The notes beneath the pieces are model-generated. The model saw nothing but the letters and a program-made list of their open reading frames with translations, had not been told where the DNA came from and ran no database searches. Below, in pieces: positions 18,849 through 25,532 of a stretch of 25,532 bases of DNA (position 1 is the first letter of the stretch; every line of letters starts with the position of its first letter). The position numbers were made by a program, and so were the translations under genes. Source of the DNA: Plantago elongata (lineage: Eukaryota; Streptophyta; Magnoliopsida; Lamiales; Plantaginaceae); contig JAYMSP010002215.1 of assembly GCA_036897095.1 (NCBI GenBank), positions 1 to 25,532 on the forward strand, read 5' to 3'.

Positions 18849-19254
18849 CACAAGAATGACTGACTGAAGAGCTTGAGGTTGCTGACAACCTAAGTGTTTT
18901 GTAGATTCTGAATATTTGAAGATAGAGGACTTAGAATGTTACTTGGAGCTTGGACTCTCCTATTGTTCTATTTTCCCTTTGAATTGTTTTGTGTATTTTT
19001 TGCTGATGTATTGACTTTGATGTATTCTTGTAAGTTATCTTATGTTCTGTTATTGTAATTTCTGATGATCATACTCTCAGATACATTAATAGAAGATAAC
19101 TTGCCAGCAAAGATCACTCCTTGTGATTTGGTTGATGCCTTATTTCTGCACTTATTTGAACATAATTGCTATATCATTCTAAAGTGATTATGTGCTGGGA
19201 ATTTGACTTTTCCAATCTGTAATAGGACTTTAGTGATAGTCATTGTTGTCTGAT
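18849..19254 (+). other. Non-coding 3' region of element A
   Basis: T-rich sequence without a frame, resembling a plant 3' untranslated region (TTGTGTATTTTTTGCTGATG, TTATTGTAATTT). An inverted pair AAGTTATCTT (about 19032) / AAGATAACTT (about 19093) is present. It leads into the polypurine tract. Confidence 0.5.
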
Positions 19255-19266
19255 AAAAAAAGGAAA
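19255..19266 (+). promoter_or_regulatory. Polypurine tract
   Basis: AAAAAAAGGAAA ends two bases before the TGTTAGG start of the 3' LTR, the required place for plus-strand DNA priming. Confidence 0.88.
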
Positions 19267-19268
19267 TT

Positions 19269-20696
19269 TGTTAGGAATATATGTTAGTATTTCAATCACT
19301 CAACACAATGACTTATCCTAGTTCCAGAAAGGTGGTTAGTACTCTAGGTCATTTGAACATTGTAAAGAAGAAATACACCAAGTATGATAGTTTTTAGAAA
19401 CCTTGTTATAGCATGTTAGGTCTTTGAATGTAATTTTTATTTAGCTCGAAGAAGACCAAAAAGGAGGCATTCAAGCAAAGGAGAAGACCTTTTGCACAAA
19501 GGTATCTGAAGACAAAGGAGGAAAGTCTCCTCAGATTGTTGCTTCAAGAAAGTCATGTAAAGACTTGTGTTTTATTCACAAAACAAAGTCACAACAAGTT
19601 TCTGAGACAACAAGTTACTGAAAGATGGAACATGTGATACCTCAGAAAGCTACATGCATCTGTTGAGACTACATGATGAAATATAGTACACTACATTTAA
19701 TGCTGGGCAAAAATGTCACTATCCTTCTACAGAACTCTTTGAAACAAGATATACGCATGGGAGTACTAATTTTATGATATAAACTGATTGAATTTGAAAT
19801 ATGTCTAATAGATACAATTCAAACGACTATCAAATTCATCTAAAATATCACCACTTAGAAGTTGAGAAATACACACACAAACTACGATCATAACAACTAT
19901 CAAGCAAGAATTCTCTAAAGAATTCGTACTACCATTCTCCAAGCTATTTGTTGCGACTAACAAGCACGAGAATTCACTAGTAGTTCTAAGTGTCCTGATC
20001 CTTCAACAAGTAGTGTAATTTGTGAATGAGTTAAATTATTGGATAACTATCTAAGATTCATTCTCTTGAACACATCTCACAAACTTGGGTCAGGTTTTAC
20101 GGAGAACCTATCATATACTGAACAAGTATATTAAGTAGTGTCATTCCTTCAAGCTCTCTGAACGTAGCTAAACATACTTGACAATCAACATATAACCAAC
20201 ATCATCAAGGCGTGGAGTATAAGAAGTACTTGATTTTGGAAATCAAGGAAAAAATCCATGGTTATCTTGAGTACATGATGTACTTGGCTCTAGGAGCTGG
20301 GGAACAACTCAGGGGGAACATTTGGTTTGGAACAATTTATTATAGGAATCTTTGAATAGGATCAATTGTAAGGAGAACTCAATTATCTGTTCTAGTAAAT
20401 TCTAGGTCTCTGAAGGCCAAGTGGACTAGTTGGAGGATTACGCCGCCTCCAGATACCACTATACTTGTTGTGTCCTTTACTTTCTGTATTTACATTTTAG
20501 CAACACACACACACACACACATTTACTCTTGCTAAGCACAAACTCATTTATCTATCGCATAAAGACTTCCGCTCTCTGATTATAAGTATTAGATACCTAC
20601 GAGTATCTGAGATATCATGTTTATCGACAAAAGTTTGAAAAGAATATTCCCCCCCCCCCCCTCTAGTCTTTTCCTTTGCCATTATCTGGACCAAAA
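19269..20696 (+). mobile_element. Element A 3' LTR (1428 bp)
   Basis: Starts TGTTAGGAATAT and ends GGACCAAAA, where the 5' LTR has GGACCAACA, so the terminal CA has mutated. The AGCAC duplication follows directly, which fixes the end. It has a (CA)n run at about 20500-20520 and a run of 13 C at 20649-20661, both longer or purer than in the 5' LTR. Its TATA site has lost a base. Confidence 0.93.
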
Positions 20697-20701
20697 AGCA
20701 C
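20697..20701. repeat. Target-site duplication, right copy (AGCAC)
   Basis: Identical to 5525-5529 and directly after the 3' LTR. Element B's sequence resumes here on the minus strand. Confidence 0.92.
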
Positions 20702-22760
20702 CATTGTATTTCTAAGAACGATTACTAGTTTCAGCACCATCTTCATTTCCATAAAATTGTACAATGGAGAACTTGTCAACTCCTACAATTCTCCCTTTTC
20801 TTGTAATGTATCATTTTGGATTTTCACAAATCTGAGGGTTGTGTTTCTTTTCAGAACTCTATCCACATGTTTCTTCGGGACTTGTTGTTCTCTCAAAGTT
20901 TTAGTCGCAACTCCTTTACCTTTGTCAACAACCTTTGCTTTCTGACAAATGCTATAGGTTATTTGGGAACCTTTCTATTGATTTTTCATAAAGGTCAACA
21001 TTTCATCACTCTTTTTCAGAGGTCCAAGTCTACCTTTCTCTGAAGGGTCTCTCAAATGTGACTGAACCTCCTTGAGAGTATCACTAGCTTTAGCATAAGA
21101 TTGAAAAGATATATCTTTCTTCTTGAGTTCCTTAAATTCAAAAGTAAGTTTCTTCATAACTTCATTATGATCGTTCATAGATAGTTTGTGAGAATTATCA
21201 TTCTACGATATTTGAGCTTTTAATGATGTTATGTCAACGTCCTTTCTCTAAGATACCTTGGTCATTTCATAAACCTCTTTTTTTAAGATTTTTCTTACAT
21301 TCCTCTAGAACATTGGTTTTAGATTGAACAACCAAATTTTTTTTTTCATAACGATCCAATTCACACATAACAAGCTCCAAATCCTTGTGTCCTTCATCAT
21401 CACTTTCATAATACAACAATTCTTAAGTGATAGTTACCTCATTAGCCATTAGGCACATTTCAATGTTGGAGATGTCATAACACATTATCTTAGCAACTCC
21501 ACACATCTCATTCTTCTTCTGACCAAAATCAATCACGTCATGTGAAATACCAAACAATTCTGGTGAAGGTAGGTTTGAGCCATATTAATCATCATCATCA
21601 TCAGATTCCGACTCAATATCCAGAGCATCAAGTTGAATTTGAGTCTTCTATCACTCTTTAGTGAGCAATGCCCTTTGATTCCTTTTGAAACTTTCTCTCC
21701 TTTTTGTCACCTGTCTTAAGCTTATTAAAAGTAGGACAATCACGTTTGAAGTCACCAGGTTTCTGACATTAGAAGCAATTACCATTACCAATTTTAGCAA
21801 CTTCAGTACTAAAAGCTTTTTGAGCGGGGTTGTTCAGAGAGTTTTTCATTTGTATGTTCTTGTACTGATGATAGTTTGGGCCGAGATGCTTTTTCAGCTT
21901 CTCTTTTTCTCTTCTCTTTTAAATCTCTTGATTCGCAAATTTCTTCATGTGACCGACGTCAAGAGAATTTTCTTCAGACACGTCCTTCGTTTCCTTCTTT
22001 TCAGAAGTACCTTGGGAAACTAGAGCAACACTCTACAACTTTTCAGCTGCAGCCAATCCTATTTGGGTTGTCTCATAGTGAAAAGAGTTCCACTGGAGTG
22101 ATTTGTGGCCTTCCCTGGTTAAAGTAGAAGTACTGGGTGTGTACCCAATTCTTGTTGAAACGTCTGACAATGGTTTTAACCATCTCAGAATTCGAATATC
22201 TCTCACTTTCTCCAAGTGCAGCCATATTACTCATGAGAGTAGTAAACCTGAAATCAAGTTCTTCAAGAGTCTCAGTGGTCCTTGTTTGAAATTCTGGAAT
22301 TCAATTTCAGAACTTTGAACTTGTTTTCTTTATCTTTCTCAGTTTCGGGACATATTTCATTAATCAATTGTCAGGCAACTTTCGTCGTTTTAGCACCCCA
22401 TAGTTTGCTCTATATGTGCTCAGGTGTGAATCAAATGATGATATTACGAGCTTAACCATCCAACATGTGTCTCTTGGCATCTTCTGATGTCTAGAGTTCA
22501 CAGGGTTTGTCTTCATACTCAACAAGACTAGTAGCACGACCACTATCGCTAGTGGAAGTATCACTAACCTCCGCATCTTTGTCAGTCGTTCTCATACCTT
22601 CAGACACATCAATTACATGCTTAAGTTGTCTTATCACGATAGGACCTTCCTTGATGACATAGATCATCTCATCACTTATAGCTTCCAGATGCAACATCAT
22701 GTTGTTCTTTCATTTCTCGTAGTTCTCTGGTTCTAGAGCCAGATCCTCACTTAAAGACAT
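20697..22760 (-). pseudogene. gag: Element B gag
   Basis: Read on the minus strand, ATG is at 22760-22758 (MSLSEDLALEPENYEK), then a TGA where A has the Trp codon. The frame then continues with MMLHLEAISDEMIYVIKEGP (piece 22700-22491), a SDTSTSDSGR insertion as in A and EYEDKPCEL. The gag core, knuckle and acidic parts follow in broken frames. The lysine-rich C-terminal part is readable at 21178-20975 (MKKLTFEFKELKKKD, then LKEVQSHLRDPSEKGRLG). At 20697 the gene is cut by element A and continues at 5529. Frames on the plus strand here (20676-21043, 21685-22127) are antisense shadows. Together with A's gag it forms a long inverted repeat. Confidence 0.85.
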
Positions 22761-22859
22761 ACCTTCACACTTAACACACAATTAAAAAAATCACTGGAAA
22801 GCAATATAACTCATCACCTATCTGGGAATCGAGGATTAATGCAGACGGCTTTGGAACAT

Positions 22860-22874
22860 CCTGCTCTGATACCA
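22860..22874 (-). promoter_or_regulatory. Element B primer binding site, initiator-Met tRNA type
   Basis: On the minus strand TGGTATCAGAGCAGG begins two bases inside the LTR end. It is slightly longer and closer to the tRNA-iMet match than A's site, and it fixes B's orientation and its 5' LTR. Confidence 0.92.
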
Positions 22875-22876
22875 TT

Positions 22877-24316
22877 TGTTGGTCCAGATAACGACAAAGT
22901 AAAAGATAAGAGGGGGGGGGGGAATGAATAGTCTTTTCAAACTTTTTTCATTAAACACAATTCTTAGATACTTGAGGGTATCTGATACTTTGATTCAGAT
23001 AGTGGAAGACTTAATCGATAGATAAAAGAGTTTGTGCTTAGCAGTAATTAATGTGTGTACGTGTGTAGTGCTCAAAGATAAGTACGAGTAAGTAAATAAC
23101 TCATCAAGTATAGTGGTATATGGAGGTGGCGTAATTCTCTAACTAATCCACTTCGGCCTTTCTGAGACCTGGAATTCACTAGAACAGATAAATGAGTTCT
23201 TCTTAAAATAATCATATTCTATGATCCCTAAACAAATGGTTCACAACCAAATGTTCCCCCCGAGTTGTTCCCTAGCTCCACGAGCCAAGTACTTCATGTA
23301 CTCAAGATAACCTTCAATCTATTCCTTGATTTCCCAAATCAAGTACTTGTCGTACTTCACACCTTGATGGTATTGGTTATAATGTTGTTTGTCAAGAAAG
23401 CTTCTAGTATAACTTTTCCGTTATGTTTTCAGAGAGCATAGAATAAACAAGTCTACTTAATACACTTATTCAATGTATGATAGGTTGTTCTTTTACTGAA
23501 CCAAGTAATTGACACCCGTTCTGGAGAATGAGCTTTAGAAATGTATTTCAGAGTTAAATTCTTTCACGAATAACATTCTCTTGTTAAAGATTCAGGACAC
23601 TTGAACTACTTGTGATTTCTCGAGCTTGGTCGCAACATAAGGCTTGAAAAGAGTAGCAATGCTTGAGAGAATACTTTATTGAAAGTTAGAATATGAGCGT
23701 AGTTTGTGTGTGTATTACTCAGCTTCTAAATGGTGATATTAATAGATAAATTTGAGAGTCGTTTGAATAGTATCCGTTAGACATACTTCAAATTCAATTC
23801 GTTCATATCTTGAAATTAGTACACAGAAGTCCCTTTCTAATTTTTCAGAGAGGACTCTTCATTCAACAGACATTGTTGTCCGTGTAATTAATACATTGTA
23901 CTATTTCTTGTCCTTTAGTCTCAACAGACACATGAGGCTTTCTAAGAGATCGCATGCCCCTGTACTCGATGATATCATATGTTCAGATACTTCTTTTGTG
24001 CAAATTATACACTATACATTATGGTATCTAATCATAGCTTATCATAGGAGACTTATACCTTTAGTCTTCATAAACCTTGTGCAATCTTCAGTCTACAATC
24101 TTCGATTAAAATCAATTGCTAGGACCCTTCTTCATGGCCTTCTCTTGAACAATTTTTTTTACATTCATAGACCTAACAATCCGATTTACTAAACTAACAT
24201 ATTAAGTGATTTCCTCTTTTACAATGTTCAAGTGAACTAAGATTAGTAGTCACCATTTTGTACTAAGATAAGTCATATGATGATTGATCAAAAATACTAA
24301 ACAAATATTCCAAACA
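22877..24316 (-). mobile_element. Element B 5' LTR (1440 bp)
   Basis: On the minus strand it starts TGTTTGGAATATTTG at 24316 and ends CCAACA at 22877. It aligns with A's LTRs in the terminal parts: the C/G run (11 G on plus at 22912-22922), the hairpin (22964-22985), a GT-rich run near 23055 and the TATA-like site (TATTAATA, about 23737-23744). The plus-strand frame 23896-24192 is within the LTR and is not a gene. Confidence 0.88.
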
Positions 24317-25070
24317 ATGCTCACGGTATGAATGAGCCACCTGAAGAAAGTAATACTTTATCTTCTTATCAACTAGCAAAATATAGATTAATAAGAGGAG
24401 GGGCCAATGCTCCAGACCTGTTTGGCTATGGAAGGATAGCTAAATCATGCAATACCTCTTATGCACTGACAGTTGCAGAGGACATTCAGTATTCTCAGCC
24501 AAACACATATTGTGGTGCAGTTAATGGTCTTGAAAGTAATAAATGGACTGATGTTATTAATGATGAGTGGAATTTTCGGAGAAGAATAAAACATGGGAGA
24601 TAGTTGAAATGCCAAAGAATTAGAAGTTTGTTGGATTTAAATGGATTTTCAAGAAAATGATTCATGTAGGTATGAAAGGATTAATCAGGTTCAAAGCCAG
24701 TTTAATTGCCAAAGGTTTCACTTAGAAGGAGGGCATTGATTACACTGAAATATTTTCACCAGTGGTGAAGCATATTTCCATCAGAGTTCTACTAGCTATG
24801 GTTACATAGTTCGGGATGCATTTTCAACAGATGGATGTAAAGACTTCCTTTATAGCATGGTCAACTGGAAGAAACTATATACATTAAGGTGCCTGGGCGT
24901 GTGAATGTTGAGTGTAGATAAAACAAGGCATGCATATTAAGATAATCTCTGAGTTAAAATAAAGTCCAAGGCAATGGTGTAAGAGATTTGATGAGTTTAT
25001 GAGATCTATAGATTTCCATAGTAGTAGTTATGACAGCTACATTTACTACTCAGATTTCTCAAGTGTGGTA
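24317..25070 (+). pseudogene. pol: Element C: copia pol fragment (integrase-RT linker and reverse transcriptase)
   Basis: Plus-strand copia sequence of another lineage. The piece 24328-24603 reads SSYQLAKYRLIRGG, FGYGRIA, YALTVAEDIQYSQPNTYCGA, the conserved segment before RT. After a frameshift near 24587 come TWEIVEMPKN, FKWIFKK, RFKASLIAKGFT, EGIDYTEIFSPVVKH and QQMDVK. Broken remains of the LYGLKQSPRQWYKRFDEFM region and YDSYIYYSD follow up to about 25060. Stops (for example inside IAKGFT-stop) and shifts show age. It is cut on the left by B's insertion; the right edge is near 25070, before the YVDD motif. It is the oldest recognisable element in the window. Confidence 0.85.
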
Positions 25071-25439
25071 AGTCAAATATGGTCCGAGGACCCATTCGCA
25101 GCCTAAACCGTCTTAGGTCGAGCAATAAGGAACAATCGAGTAATGAAGCTCTTCGCTCTAAATCTCTATTACTTCCTAGCAGGGCTTGACAAGGAGTGAG
25201 AGAGAGATAACAGACCTATCGAGGGAAACAACAAAGGAAGGGTTCGACAAGGTGCAATCGAGGTACTCGAGTGAGGCAGCCAGCCTATCAAGGGCAGCCT
25301 CGAAGCAGGGGTTTGATCTAACAGGGCTAAGAGTTCAAGAGTCATCAGAGGGATCGCAAAGATGGTTCTAGCCAGCTGAGGATAACTTTGAAGTCCAATA
25401 TAGTAACTAGAATTGTGTATTTTATCCTATTATATGTAG
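25071..25439. other. Unassigned, more GC-rich stretch
   Basis: It differs in composition from everything around it. A frame at 25186-25371 holds a repeated pattern, LSRETTKEGFD and LSRAASKQGFD, encoded by a diverged 69-bp tandem pair starting CCTATC at 25215 and 25284. A palindrome GGTCCGAGGACC lies at 25081. I do not recognise the protein. It may be part of another mobile element's LTR or untranslated region. Confidence 0.35.
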
Positions 25440-25532
25440 TGTTGGTCCAGATAACAGCAAAGGAAAAGACTAGGGGGGGGGGGGGGGAATAGTTTTTTCA
25501 AATTTTTGCCGTTAACGGCTTTTTTTCTTAAA
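25440..25532 (-). mobile_element. Element D: LTR end of the A/B family, continues beyond the window
   Basis: TGTTGGTCCAGATAAC at 25440 is the complement of the A/B LTR end, followed by AAAGACTA, a run of 15 G (25473-25487) and AATAGT...TTCAAA as in B's 5' LTR. The flank (TATATGTAG) is not a primer site, so this is the 3' end of a 3' LTR or of a solo LTR, minus strand, with the rest to the right. Confidence 0.85.

Larger units (their letters stand above)
5530..20696 (+). mobile_element. Element A: complete Sirevirus-type Ty1/copia retrotransposon, 15.2 kb, with an extra transcription-unit-like region
   Basis: Structure in order: 5' LTR (5530-6976), iMet-type primer site (6979), gag, protease, GAG-pre-integrase, integrase, RT, RNase H (ending near 12900), an extra 6-kb region, polypurine tract (19255-19266), 3' LTR (19269-20696). 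The order integrase before RT makes it copia. Assignment to Sirevirus rests on the gag (MIYVIKEGP, long extended gag with an ECLM segment), the RT motif MSMMGELNYFLGLQ and an extra gene after RNase H. Perfect AGCAC duplications flank it. All genes carry stops and shifts. By eye the two LTRs differ at very roughly 25 sites in the first 300 bases, so the insertion is not recent, yet it is younger than B, which it splits. Confidence 0.92.
2464..24316 (-). mobile_element. Element B: old Sirevirus-type Ty1/copia element, interrupted by element A and by the gypsy LTR
   Basis: Read on the minus strand, B runs from its 5' LTR (24316-22877) through a primer site (22874-22860), gag (22760-20697), the jump across element A, then gag end/protease, GAG-pre-integrase and half of integrase (5529-4313), a non-homologous AT-rich stretch (4312-3073), and a 3' LTR remnant (3072-2464) cut by the gypsy LTR. 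The two parts flanking A join at the AGCAC target duplication, and each aligns with the corresponding part of A. B lacks RT, RNase H and the protease active site, so it cannot move by itself. The right flank ATGCT (24317-24321) would be its target duplication; the partner is outside the window. Confidence 0.8.

Noticed and set aside
18579-18851. 90-codon minus-strand frame
   Set aside because: Antisense of the better supported C-terminal frame of the extra gene.
20500-20521. CA dinucleotide run as a regulatory microsatellite
   Set aside because: It is present in interrupted form in the other LTR copies, so it is ordinary slippage within the LTR.
20676-22318. Plus-strand open frames over B's gag
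   Set aside because: Antisense of the recognisable minus-strand gag.
23896-24192. 98-codon plus-strand frame
   Set aside because: Lies wholly inside B's 5' LTR; no family motif.
25075-25160. tRNA-like segment with GGTCCGAGGACC
   Set aside because: No cloverleaf, anticodon arm or T-arm consensus could be built; it is only a short palindrome.

Overview
The window reads as repeat-rich intergenic DNA of a flowering plant, probably a eudicot: it is AT-rich, has no bacterial-type operons, and is packed with nested LTR retrotransposons whose genes carry many stops and frameshifts. I see no intact host protein-coding gene, rRNA, tRNA or CRISPR array. All gene calls are broken (pseudogene) copies.

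Layout. (1) 1-2463 is the right-hand part of a long Ty3/gypsy LTR, chromovirus (Tekay/Del) type by its ...GGGCGTTACA end. It sits inside the 3' LTR of element B. (2) Element B is an old, minus-strand Ty1/copia element of Sirevirus type. Its 5' LTR is 22877-24316, its gag is 20697-22760, its gag end, protease region and first half of integrase are 4313-5529, and its 3' LTR remnant is 2464-3072. Its reverse transcriptase and RNase H are gone; an AT-rich stretch with a Stowaway-type MITE (3626-3874) lies in their place. (3) Element A (5530-20696, plus strand) is a complete 15.2-kb relative of B inserted into B's gag/protease region. It has both LTRs, a 5-bp target duplication AGCAC on each side, a tRNA-iMet-type primer site, gag, protease, integrase, RT, RNase H and a polypurine tract. 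(4) 24317-about 25070 is a fragment of a third copia element, C (plus strand, integrase-RT linker and RT), into which B inserted. (5) 25071-25439 is unassigned, more GC-rich DNA. (6) 25440-25532 is the end of another minus-strand LTR of the A/B family (element D).

The most unusual part is about 6 kb in element A between RNase H and the 3' LTR (12901-19254). It has its own promoter-like region (TATATATAA at 13552 with an inverted repeat and three ATGCAT palindromes upstream), a 5' leader, a start codon in good plant context at 13747, and a long degenerate coding region. The N-terminal part resembles retroelement 'envelope-like'/plant-transposon proteins. It is followed by short acidic exons separated by about 80-94 bp stretches with GT...AG ends, then a coiled-coil region and a basic/acidic C-terminal part. 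Introns in the sense direction inside a retrotransposon are unexpected, because splicing of the genomic RNA should remove them.

Order of events inferred from nesting: C is the oldest, B inserted into C, A inserted into B, and the gypsy LTR also landed in B. The LTR pairs agree with this by eye: B's two LTRs differ more than A's two LTRs.
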